A stretch of 64,000 nt of DNA from the NCBI GenBank assembly GCA_029255685.2, contig CM055312.2, positions 3,992,649 to 4,056,648 on the forward strand. Direction: 5' to 3'. This document shows positions 11,089-21,552 of the stretch, in pieces. Made by a program: the position numbers and the translations under genes. This DNA comes from Silene conica (taxonomy: Eukaryota > Streptophyta > Magnoliopsida > Caryophyllales > Caryophyllaceae). Each line of letters opens with the position of its first letter. Position 1 is the stretch's first letter. Below the pieces are notes generated by a model, which searched no databases, was not told the origin of the DNA, and saw only the letters and a program-made list of their open reading frames with translations.

Positions 11089-13776
11089 TCAAATTAGGGA
11101 TACTTGGGCCAACTCCCACTTCAGTTCCTGCGTTAAAAAGAGTGACCTTGCTGGCTTAACCTGAATGTAAAAACAACTGTTCTTCAACTGATTCTCCACT
11201 TGTGACAGATAGTCTTCCTTTTCCTAACACAGCCAGTCAAACAATATACATGAAATGTCAGCATAGTAACAAAAGCACATCATCAGGAAAAGCTGAATTA
11301 GCCTAAATCTTAAATGAAGCATCGTACTATAACAACAGCAGCGCAACAATTACCTGTGGAAGAATTGAAAAGAGTACACCCGCCTCCACATCAAGGAGTT
11401 TTTCTGCATTCAGTCAATGCATTGAAACTACAAGCGCCGGTCTCATCCTCTACATCCACTGCCACCAGTATTCTGAAGTAAAGAATAAGTCAGGGGGACT
11501 ATCATCAATAACATACTCATTCTGTAAGCCGCAGTTTCATTACCTCGGAGAAGACACAACATTCTCTTGAATGCATGCATAACACGTGTACAAAATACCA
11601 ATTTCTTCATAACCACCAGTACCACAACTACTACACCCAGTGTAGAATTGTATATTATTCTTATCAAGCCTAAGGAGATTGACACACAACCAATGTCGTT
11701 CATCCTGCAGGGTGTCCCTTACCTGTTAGAACGACAAAGCAACATCAAACACTGTCTGCAAAACTAATCACAGATTGCTATACTACGCACTGTACATCTA
11801 ACATCAGTACTCATGGCAATCTGAGGGACGCGTTCCAATTTAGGGAACCACGATAGCCAAAAAGGTAGATAGTACAAGACATAGACATACATCCTGTTGG
11901 AGAAGCCATCCAATTGTAGTAATTATGCGCTCAGTCCCTGGACAGCGAACATCGCAAATCTTTTTGTGTTTATTAGCCAGAAGCCCATAACCACCATTTC
12001 TCCTGCAACATCACGATTATGTCATAACAAGCAATAAAACTACAGGCGCACACCAAATAAACAAGCATCTACCAGTGACGCAACATATCAGCCTCCTGTC
12101 CTTGTGGGTTCAGGTTCACAACCGTATCTCTCGTAGAAGAAAGATAAAAACCTAACCAATAAAAAACGGTCGTTAGCATCTGCAGTCATTGATAGTAAAC
12201 GTGCGCAGTCATGTGTGGAACGATTGGCAGCACTAAATACCATTTCGGGAGCACGGTCTCAGATTGGTAAAACTGATGACAGGGAAGGACGTTGCATTAA
12301 CCTCCAAATTCCTGCAAACTCGCAAAGCAGGCTTTTCCCAAACAGTGATCATGATAACCTGATCAGAACTGCATACGCAGCAGCGAGAATTTGTCAGCAT
12401 ACAGGCCTACGGTTCCACACCAACACATACTATATACAGTAAGTTAGATGACTGTTCTTCCTGAATAGAACATACCTTGAATCAATAACGAAGATTTCAA
12501 AGAGCTCACAAGTATAACCAGCCGGCCTGGGTTTCTGACATATTCGGTCAACAAATAAAACAATACCCAGCACATCTATACACAGAACAATCTGAAATTA
12601 GCAGATCTAATACATATTAAAGACACTGATAACCTACTTATATCACAGCGTCTCACCATAACATTGTTCGAGTGAGATTTTTTTGGGTATACACGCAACT
12701 GGCACGTACTGAACAGGATTTAGGACCTCGCTACCACGCACGGGCTGAACAACAGTTTCACTATTAAAAATAATTTCATAAACTTGGTTATCCTGGTCGC
12801 CCCAGCAATGTCTTCCTACCACCCTGACTTTAGCATTAGTAATCTCATACTCGACATGATAATGCATGACATCACCAAACAACTCTAGTTCCTCATTGTG
12901 GAATGCAGCTCTGAGCCTAGCACCCTACAGTTTCATTAACAAACTGATAAAATTCCCATCCTAAGCGTTCAGGACATCAGAACTAATCAGATGTGAAGAA
13001 GAGGAAAATACGTCAGTATCAACAGGGTATATTCAAAGATTACAGATAAACCATTTTTAGTTATGAAAATCTAGATACGGGGCTCTCAAATGATCAATCC
13101 CTAATGGAGCAGTACCCATACGATGTAAAATAAATGCAAGCTGATATTTCCCAGAGTCTTGTTCTAAATATAATACACCAGTCAGAACTGTGCAATCCCG
13201 ACCATAATACATTTGAGTTAGTGTATGTAACCACATGAATGAATGAATGAACGAATGAATATAAGGAACAAAACTTTACAACTTTTGCATACACATCCCA
13301 TAATGATCCCTCAACCGCGCTGTCTAAAATACTTTGCAAACAACAACTACGAAAGAAGTCAGTACATATCATACAGTAAATGAATGAACAAACATAGGAA
13401 TAAATGTAACCAACACACACTGACAGGCCTTTTATAAGCCGTCCCAACAGAATACATTACAGATTAATACAATCATCCTTTTCAAAACCACCAAATAATC
13501 AATGTACGGCAAATGAGACCAAATGAGAGCCCTTTAAAAGTTATGTATTCAGGACCTATCCCATACCTACAATGTTAAGAACAAATTAAACTTCTACATA
13601 TTATCTCAACAAACATATACCTTTTCATCCTCAAACGTTATCAGCTCACACTCAAGAGGATGTGCAGTCAAGGAACCATGTATATTTATCTTCTCTATTA
13701 CTCTAGCTCTTATAGAATACCGTCCATCCCTTCCTGCAAGAGTCCTAGCACACTGTCGTAGAGGTTTCATAATGTC
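11089..13776 (-). pseudogene. Replication protein A large-subunit-like gene (Helitron-type RPA), with frameshifts
   Basis: RPA binds single-stranded DNA through OB folds, and plant Helitrons often carry RPA-like genes. Minus-strand exons with AG/GT borders are 13776-13621, 12924-12657, 12575-12476, 12368 to about 12180, 11704-11544, 11472-11354 and 11223-11089. Signature stretches are YSIRARVIEKI and LECELITFEDEK (first OB fold), VEYEITNAKVRVV with VYEIIFNSETVVQP, DVLGIVLFVDR with LFEIFVIDS (second OB fold), DQVIMITVWEKPA, the zinc finger C-x2-C-x13-C-x2-C (GCSSCG ... CYAC), VDVEDETG and AEKLLDVEAGVLFSILPQ. Codon phase carries over exactly across the first three introns. The exon 11472-11354 has one base too many near 11407: the frame of VDVEDETG stops, and AEKLL continues in the next frame. 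A second shift is likely near 12238, since the frame reaching RNGI hits TAG at 12235 while FSAANRST continues in another frame. The 5' exons are not identified. Confidence 0.85.
13233..13262. repeat. Short ATGA microsatellite
   Basis: About seven imperfect units of ATGA (ATGAATGAATGAACGAATGA ...) inside an intron of the RPA-like gene. A related ATGAATGAAC appears near 13379. Confidence 0.7.
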
Positions 13777-14104
13777 CTAAACAACAAGTAACCATTAAAA
13801 TACATATCTAGAATTAGCCATTGCTCTGTACATTGAACCGCAAATTAAAAACAAAAATGAGAACCAATCTGAAAACTAACCTGTAAGAATGCCACTGTGA
13901 TGAGAGCAAACACACTTAAGGACAGTAGCTTTATTAGGCTAGCTTGCTTGTAAAGTCAGCCAAATGATTTTGCAAAACCACAAATAAAATAATAGATAGT
14001 ACTTTCAAAGTATGGGAAACTGAATAGTTACTGACAAGTCATTACCTACACATACCTACAAGCTAACATGAACTGTTTACACACTAACCACGAACAAATA
14101 TTTA

Positions 14105-14560
14105 CATTGACTACCAACTACAAGATCACACAAACTGTACAAATTACATTCAGATAACCAAAATTCCTAAAATAATTTCAAAACATAATTAATAACAAAA
14201 TAAGGAAGAGTTAATGATCCACAGGAACCAACCTGTTGTGATACGATCATCAGGAAGACTACCAACTACAAGATCACACAAACTGTACAAATTACATTCA
14301 GATATCCAAAATTCCTAAAATAATCTCAAAACATAATTAATAACAAAATAAGCAAGACTTAATGATCCACAGGAACCAACCTGTTTTGATATGATCATCA
14401 GGAACCACTGAACACATATTCACATTGACTACCAACCACAAAATCACACAAAATTTACAAATTACATTCAGATCACCAGAAGTTATAAAATAATCTCAAA
14501 ACATAACTAAGAACAAAATAAGGAACAGCTAATGATCTGCAAGAACCAAAACACATAAGC
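14105..14560. repeat. Three imperfect direct repeats of about 150-170 bp
   Basis: Units beginning GACTACCAACTACAAG at 14109 and 14257, and a more diverged one at 14427, run through ACAAATTACATTCAGAT, CTCAAAACATAATTAATAAC and TTAATGATCCACAGGAACC. Unit spacings are 148 and 170 bp. The repeats lie upstream of the RPA-like gene, in the region where Helitron 5' sequence would be expected. Confidence 0.85.
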
Positions 14561-14807
14561 CATCTATGCTCAATCACACAATATAATCAGTAATACATTA
14601 AAAGAACAGACGAGTCTACAAACATAAGTACATATTCATGAAGAGATAACAATTGTTCAAAATCAAACTCAACAGACACCAATAGCCATACATAAATAAG
14701 TTTACCACCAAATAACAATTATACTACAAGTCTACAATCACCCATGAAATGCAAAGCAAAAGTATAGCAGCAGATTATAATTAAGATACATAACAACACC
14801 ACCACTC

Positions 14808-15035
14808 CTAATCAGTAGACCACCCTTCAGGTGAAGAAACATTAGGCCTAAACAACTCCTCTTCCATGTAGCTATAATATATCTCGTATATTTCAATCTT
14901 CTCGAGAGGGCTTGCGAATATTTCACCAGTAGCCATACATAGATGGTATAGAGTCATGTGAGGGACGACTGTTTCACATCTTTTGAAAAATTCAACAACC
15001 TCCTCCTCAAGCATCGTCAACTCGCTCCTCTTCAT
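14808..15035 (-). CDS. Hypothetical small acidic protein
   Basis: ATG-initiated frame of 75 residues, rich in Glu and aromatic residues (MLEEEVVEFFKRCETVV ... EIYEIYYSYMEEELF). It has no signal peptide, membrane helix or recognised domain. It shares orientation with the RPA-like gene downstream and could be a 5' exon of it; a GT directly after SSPEG would allow splicing. It may also be spurious. Confidence 0.3.
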   Translation of the reverse strand: MKRSELTMLEEEVVEFFKRCETVVPHMTLYHLCMATGEIFASPLEKIEIYEIYYSYMEEELFRPNVSSPEGWSTD

Positions 15036-15591
15036 ATCGACGGTTGTTGATTACAACAAACAGCATCTGTATAACATTATCCTATAACTAAGCGTATTTA
15101 AGAAGATTGCAATTGTACTGCATCCACACTTCAAACTTAACAGGACATCTATGTAGGGATGTATGCATGTTAGATAATAATTGCATTGACAATTGACAAA
15201 TACAGATCCCTAGTAATTCTTTAACAATTAAATATTCTTTACTTAGCTACTAGGTAGCTTAATTTCGATAATTAAACAATCAATAAACTAAATCAAACTT
15301 AATTTAATGAGTGCACTTTGATGAATCCACCATTATCGACTTGATAGCAGAGGAATGTAATAGTCTAATAGTGATGCAAAAAGGAGACATATTTTCAAAG
15401 AAATTCCCACCTTTTTATGTGTCATTCATTTTTTTGATAAGCCAAGATAAGATTAAAAATAAAATAAAAAGTTCCGTTTTCTACAATTCCAAGAGTAATC
15501 TTGTATTTTACTCTGGGTTTTCCCTCAATTCTTTGGCTTGTAATGGCGGTCGATTTTATGGAGTATGCTAACCTAATTACCTAACAACTAG
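15036..15591. other. Spacer at the right edge of the decayed Helitron neighbourhood
   Basis: AT-rich, with no gene. The minus-strand 5' end of the large Helitron might lie here, but I could not identify a TC-type terminus. The plus-strand open frame 15311-15571 has no coding character. Confidence 0.4.
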
Positions 15592-16100
15592 TAGGGGTGA
15601 GCAAAAGATGACCGGACCGGATCAGACCATATTTGGTCTGGAACCAAATCCGGACCAAATTATTTTGGTCTAGTCATTGTTCCTCATTTTTTCAAGTTTT
15701 GATTTTCGGTCAAATTCGGTCCAAGACCGTTTAATCTAAGTCCGGACCGAATGGATCAAAGTTCATGTTTTGTAAGATTAATCAAAAAATATTTTAAATT
15801 AAATTAACATTTTATCTTCAAAAGACATTACAAATTAGTATTCAATAATTTTCATAAAAAATGTCGTCTAATTATTTAAATGTTTTTTTATCAGAATTAA
15901 AATGTAATTATCGTATACGAAATAGTGAAAAAAAAATAGTTTATGTCCATTTCGGTCCAAGACCGGACCGGACCAAATATTTTGGGTTTGGCTGGTCCAA
16001 GACCGAAAGTTTTAGGTCCGTTCTTCAGTCCACCAAATTTCTAGTTTCAATTTTCGATCCGGTCCGGTTCGGTCGGGTCTTGGATCGATTCTCACCCCTA
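15592..16100. mobile_element. Short hAT-like MITE with GGTCCGGACC-type internal repeats
   Basis: The ends TAGGGGTGAG and CTCACCCCTA form a 10-bp inverted repeat of hAT character. The body is full of GACCGGACCGG and GGTCCAAGACCG words. No convincing 8-bp target duplication was found (acaactag versus taagaaca), so the boundaries or the class could be wrong. Confidence 0.55.
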
Positions 16101-16300
16101 TAAGAACAAGTTATTTTTAAAATATCGCATGTTAAATGTAAAATTCGTTATTACCACAAAAAATGTCAAAGAATAAATATAATAAAGTATTCCCTTCTTC
16201 CCGACCATTTTTTTACCTTTAATTAAAAATCCCTTAAAAAATAAAAATAAAAAGTAAACAACCGAATTAACAAAGGGACACTATAATAATATGACCGTTA

Positions 16301-17103
16301 TTTTTTCACATATAAACTTTACTCCTCCATATACATTTTTCATAAACTTTTCATATTCTACCAATGTCCTAAATCTAAATAAAATAGGTTTTTTATGAAA
16401 TAAAATTAAATCCGATTCTTATAAAACTTGAACAATGGATCACAAATTTTCAACTAATGATATGATTATTTTTTTTAACAATTATTAAAAACTTGGTAAT
16501 ATTTTATTAATTATTTTGTCAAATTAGAATTTATAATGCTTAATTTTTTTTTTAATTATGCTCATGGTGGAAGGTATAGTGGTTCGCTTGTTGGACGGTG
16601 GTGTTCGAAGCAATGGGGTATGGTGGTCCATGACCCATGGTGGTCGGAGTAGGGAAGAGGGGTGCGGGGAAAGGGATCGCGAGGTAGGTGCTCAGACGAG
16701 GGAAGCGAGGTGTAGTGTTGTTGGGTTGTTAAAAGAGGGTTGCGGGGTCAGTGGAAGCGTGGTGGAACTAACGGTCATCGGGTTAGTGAGAAGGTGGTGG
16801 TCGGAGACTCAAAGTTGCAGGGGGGCAGGGGGTTGTGGAGACGGTAGCGGATGTGAGTGTTCGTAGTTGCATGAGGAGAGAAACGCAAGGTAAAGGGAGG
16901 CTGACTAAGGTCAGCAGGCGTGGGTTGACCAGGGTGAGTGAAGTGAACGGTGGTGGTGAATGATGTTGGATGGTGGTGATTTAGTGGTGAAAGGGGACTA
17001 GGGAAGGCGGGAAAAACAATTTGATTTGGTAAAGGATAAAAAACTGACAAGGGTAATATTGTAAATGACGTATGTGAAAGAGTAAAATTCGTATGTGAAA
17101 AAA
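16301..17103. mobile_element. Non-autonomous DNA transposon with about 35-bp terminal inverted repeats, copy 1
   Basis: The left end TTTTTTCACATATAAACTTT and the reverse complement of the right end, TTTTTTCACATACGAATTTT, match over about 35 bp. The same ends and internal blocks (GGTGGTGATTTAGTGG) recur in the element at 28977-30847. The interior is GC-rich and has long but meaningless open frames. No target-site duplication was found, so the superfamily is open; the long inverted repeats would fit a Mutator-like element. Confidence 0.7.
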
Positions 17104-17829
17104 TAATCTTAAACAAGAGGCAATTAAAAGCATTTATACATCATTGTGTCATTCTAATTCTCTCTCTAAAAAAACCTAAACCCTAATTCAACAACTTGGG
17201 GGCTGCCGTCTACCCTTTTTTGGTGGAGGTAAGCCCCAAATTTTCCGTTTCGTTCCTTTTTAATTTTTTGTTACGCTAATAACTTCTTGCCTCTCTTTTA
17301 TTGGGGATTTGTTCTCACCTCTGTGTGAGTTTTGTTCTCACCTTTTGGTGAGTTTTGTCCTCACCGTGTGGTGAGATTTTCCCCTTTATTTGAGAGGTTC
17401 AAGAATTAAGTGGAAGATCGGCGCCTTCATTGTTGATCTTATGGAGATAAAATTGTTGTCAGATTGCTCGTTACAAACGTTTTGGTCAAAAGAACTGGAC
17501 TCTTGTCAATGCTTTAGAAAATTTGGAGACCCTCATGGGAAAAGTCGTAGAAGGCGATATGTTAGAGGATGTGCAGAAGTGTCTCAGGAGCCCTCAAGTT
17601 TAGAAATTTTCCGTTGATCGAGAATGTAGTTTATTTGATTTTAATCGTTTTGTGTCCTGTCATTTTTGACCTATGTTGTAACTACCATGAGATTTTTGAT
17701 TAATGAAACGATTTTTAACATGTACAAAGCATCAAGATCAATATAATATGTCTCCACTCTATTATTTTTCTCGACAAATATTACTTTTATTTTATCTTTA
17801 TTCATAGCAAAACAATTGTATTTATATTT
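17104..17829. other. Unassigned stretch, possibly a retroposed gene or LINE fragment
   Basis: It contains a CT-rich start, AAACCCTAA, repeated TTTTGTTCTCACC / GGTGAG words (17310-17370) and a terminal GATTTTTGATTAATGAAACG. These resemble a transcript-derived or LINE-type fragment. The plus-strand open frame 17390-17617 resembles no protein I know. No poly-A tail or target duplication was found. Confidence 0.25.
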
Positions 17830-18353
17830 AGGGATATTCTACATGGTATACCTCAATTTTTTTGACTTTCTACCTAATATATCTACATTTTTTAAAACAT
17901 ACTTCGTACATGGTACCTCTAATTGTTGTCATTATCAGTAAGTGTACCCCTAAACTTGTTGTTTATTATCACAAGACATAAATACTCTATATATTAGGCT
18001 CAATATCCATCTCGATCCCAATATTTATAGATATATCTGGGCTTAAAACCTTTTGACGGAAAAATTATTTATCCCTTGCCAAATTATCACGTCTAAAGAT
18101 GTATATTGATTGTAATAGAGAGTCCTTATGTCATGTGATGATAAATGACAAGCTTGGTTACACGCGCAAAAGTAATCATTTAATGCCAGAAATTGAGTTT
18201 AATAAGCAGAAAATAAAGTTTAAGAGTACACTTAATGAAAATGATAATAATTAGGGATACCATGTATGTATGTATGTTTTCAAAAGTGTAGGAGTACCAT
18301 GTATGTTTTAAAAAATATAAGGGTATCATATAAAAAGTCGAAAAATTGTTGTA
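17830..18353. repeat. Imperfect inverted-repeat (foldback) element
   Basis: Arms of roughly 120-150 bp are inverted copies. TTTTTTAAAACATAC, CATGGTA and TAAGTGTAC occur on the left (17850-17960), and their reverse complements occur on the right (18225-18345). The boundaries are approximate. It is probably a decayed MITE. Confidence 0.65.
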
Positions 18354-18455
18354 TTTGTTTTCTGCTAAAGTTGCTTAATGAAAACACACATGCTTTACTT
18401 GAATATGTGTTTTTTTTGTTTTTTGGTTTTTTAATCGCATCCAAAATATATCTAG

Positions 18456-18620
18456 AAAGAATTTATTAAATGAGAGAACAATACGGCTTTCGAACGAGTA
18501 AATAATGTAAAAATAAAGAATTTATTAAATGAGAGAACAATACGGCTTTCGAACGAGTAAATAATGTAAAAATAATTTATTGAACGAGAAAATGATACGA
18601 CTTTCGAAAGAGTTAAATAG
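18456..18620. repeat. 59-bp tandem repeat, about 2.7 units
   Basis: Units start AAAGAATTTATTAAATGAG at 18456 and 18515 and are essentially identical. A third, diverged partial unit ends near 18620. Each contains ACGGCTTTCGAACGAG. Confidence 0.9.
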
Positions 18621-18642
18621 TCCAACAATTAGAAGTCACAAG

Positions 18643-19584
18643 CTAGGTTGCACGGACACGCCCCTTTTTTAGCTTCCATGCCGGACACGCCTAGGATACG
18701 ACTCCAAATGTGTCGGACACTTCAAAAACCGTGTCGCCGGTTTTGTTTTTAAATCAGGCGTGTCGGCCACGGTCCAAAATTGTCGGACACGGTCCGTATT
18801 TGGAGGACACGACATTTACGCTTTTTTTTCAAAACAACAAAACCTAATTCTATTTCACGACTGACGACACAAATTACTAATTTACTATGTATCAATTTCT
18901 TTTCAAAACAAACGCCTTCAATTATGCTTTTTATTTATTTTGTAAGACTTGAATATTTATTTAAATTTCGGTTGTAATTTGGACTTTTTTTGTAAGACAT
19001 ATTTGATTTTGACGTATAAGACATTAATATTGGTTGTCATTTTATGACTTCGTGACGTTTGAATGATCAAAGTTAGATGTTGGTTGTAATGGACTTTAAA
19101 TACCCTTTATTTTAAGGGTTATTTCATAGTAATAATCCAACATATACCTCATTTTCTCATATTAATCCATACTAACGATTAACTGAGAAAAATCCAACCT
19201 ATGACCTCAATTATCTTTCATTGAACTTAGTCTATTTTTGAACTCTTATTTTTGATAAGCAAGCACGTCACCTTGACTTACTTTTTGTTTTTCCTTCTTC
19301 CTGGACAAAAAGTAAGTGAAGGTGACGTACTAACCTACCGATAATAAAAGTTTAAAAATAGTCTAAGTTCAATGAAAGATAAATGAGGTTATAGGTTGGA
19401 TTTTTCTTAGTTAATCGTTAGTATGAATTAATATGAGAAGATGGGAAATAGGTTGGATTATTTCCATGAAATAACCGTTATTTTAATATGTATATTATTA
19501 TTTTTGTTGCCGTGTCCTGTGTCCTAAAAAAATCGGAGTACCCGTATTCCGTATTCGTGTCATGTCCGTGTCCGTAGAACCTAG
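18643..19584. mobile_element. hAT-type non-autonomous transposon with a nested insertion
   Basis: The inverted ends CTAGGTTGCACGGACACG and CCGTAGAACCTAG are flanked by the perfect 8-bp duplication GTCACAAG (18635-18642 and 19585-19592), the hallmark of hAT elements. The body is rich in GTGTCGGACAC words. Removing the nested foldback and one duplication leaves about 571 bp. Confidence 0.9.
19116..19477. mobile_element. 362-bp foldback MITE, copy 1, nested in the hAT element
   Basis: Almost the whole element is one inverted repeat. It opens GGGTTATTTCATAG and closes CCATGAAATAACCG. The arms pair down to a small loop between CTTACTTTTT and AAAAAGTAAG near 19280-19315. The 9-bp duplication TTATTTTAA flanks it (19107-19115 and 19478-19486). 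Nine-base duplications point to Mutator-type mobilisation. A second copy of the same length lies at 63213-63574. Confidence 0.92.
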
Positions 19585-19795
19585 GTCACAAGTGCACCAA
19601 TTCCCAAAAGTGAGGGATAAGCTTAAAGAATAAGGACGGAGTATTTTAAAGTTGAAAGTACCAACATTTTATATTTCTTCTTTACTTGTCTTCTGCTACA
19701 TGGATTAGCATCACCATTCACCAACACCACCCCAGATTACACACTGTCCAGTTAATATTGCACATGCCTTTTATGTCTCTCGTCTTATCCACTTA

Positions 19796-20036
19796 CTCCC
19801 TCCGTTCGACTCCACTTCGCATGTATTCCTTATTGGTCCGTTCGACTCCACTTTACATGTTTCCTTATTTGGTTGTACTTTTATTAATATAATACTACTA
19901 AAGTCCACTTTTTCTATACAAATTACACATAATCCAAACACTTTATATCTACTTCTTGTACTTTTAATATTATAATAAGGTTTTCTTAATATTTGTGCAT
20001 AAAGCATACCCGCGAAGTGGAATCGAACGGAGGGAG
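19796..20036. mobile_element. Stowaway-type (Tc1/mariner) MITE
   Basis: The inverted ends CTCCCTCCGTTCGACTCC and GAATCGAACGGAGGGAG are flanked by TA on both sides (19794-19795 and 20037-20038). This is the classic plant Stowaway signature. Internally the left arm is partly duplicated (GGTCCGTTCGACTCCACTTT near 19836). Confidence 0.93.
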
Positions 20037-20920
20037 TACTAGTTACTACACCCTCACATTACATATTTTATTAATTAATTATGAAGTTCATTATTAAACC
20101 GTGCCTTATTAGGTATTAGCAGGACGAAATTAGGACGAAATTTTTACATAGCGTATTTTTATTTTATTGATATATACTCCTTTATTAGGTACACCAATAT
20201 ATCAACCTTTTTTTTTTATATTTGATAGGATTTTTAAGAGAGTATAAAACATATTTATTGAATTATTGAGTTATGTATTGTTTTTTTTCCTAACAAATTT
20301 ACTCGATATTTATAAAGTATTCTTGATACTAGCTTAAATAATGAATAAAATTATAAGCATCACAATAATAAATCTCTTAAAGTCGCCTTTATAATAAATT
20401 AAAATGAGGATAAATTATATAATTAGTACTTTTGCCAAAGAACTATTGTTGCCAAAAAAGAAGTATAGATGACAATCTAAACAAATGAAGCAATGTTGCT
20501 AACTTGTTGTTGCCATGATGTTCACAGTCGATATCAATATTAATTTTTCTGTGTGATTCTCATGGCTCGTTGCTTCACACAAGTGCTTTCGAAAGAGGTA
20601 AATAATTGATTAAGAAATTTGTTTTATTCTCATTGGCAAAAACTAAGACGTATTTAGTTACCTTTATTTATATATATAAAGAATGATAAAAATTTAGTTT
20701 TTAAATGTGAGGGATACATATATATAGCACATGGGCTTATTTCTAATATTTCCACAATACAAAAATTATGTTAACAAAGTTTTTAATGTCATTTATTTAC
20801 TTTATTTCAATATTATACATGGTTTTATCACATTATTATATATAGTAATTATATATACATATATATCAAACAAGGATAAAAAGTATTATACAACCAGGCC
20901 ACGATGCATTTAATTGATTT

Positions 20921-20995
<75 letters not shown>

Positions 20996-21500
20996 AGCCT
21001 TTTAAACTATTTTGAATTATATTTTAAGTTTTTGACATTGAAATTAAAATATAGTTGAACTTATATATATTGTTTTTAGTTGTATAAAAAAACTCTAAAC
21101 TTTAGATATTTGTAGGGAGTGCATAAAATTTACAATATAAATCATATTATTTCTGTTTAAGCTCAAAATATTTATTAAAAAGTTCAAAATACGTACGATT
21201 AATTCTATTCATTAGGTGTATAATCCACTCATTGATCGAACAAGTCCTCATTGTAATTAGTGATGTGATTTGATTAATATAGGAGATTATCACTTAGCAG
21301 CCAAGCACTAGAGAACTTTTAACAAAAGCTTTTATCATATCTTTGGAAATTTAAAAAAGGGAGGCAAGAAGAAGCCAACTTTTTTGGAGTTTACAGCCTC
21401 TAATCCTTAACCTTTGCAATTAAGCCAAGATTATATTAGAGTAATTAACAAAGAAGAACATTTCATGGAGAGAGAAACATTAGGGTAATAATTAAATAAT
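20037..21500. other. Very AT-rich intergenic region upstream of NF-YA
   Basis: It contains a (TA)33 microsatellite and scattered short AT repeats. The distal promoter of NF-YA lies at its right end. No ORF of interest. Confidence 0.6.
20925..20990. repeat. (TA)33 microsatellite
   Basis: Sixty-six bases of uninterrupted TA. Its length is likely to vary between individuals. Confidence 0.95.
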
Positions 21501-21552
21501 TAAACTAAAATTAAGATTAAAATTAAGGTGTGGTGTTTTCAAGGAAGGAGAC

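Noticed and set aside
12215..12442. Plus-strand open frame
   Set aside because: It is antisense to an RPA-like exon whose splice borders and domain match are clear.
14105..14560. Possible CRISPR-like array
   Set aside because: Long, imperfect repeats without unique spacers, in a plant genome.
16558..17116. Open frames rich in Gly/Val/Arg and the complementary Pro/Thr frame
   Set aside because: They lie wholly inside a non-autonomous transposon and resemble no protein.
17170..17190. Telobox-like AAACCCTAA suggesting a ribosomal-protein promoter
   Set aside because: No ribosomal protein frame follows, and the context looks like a repeat fragment.
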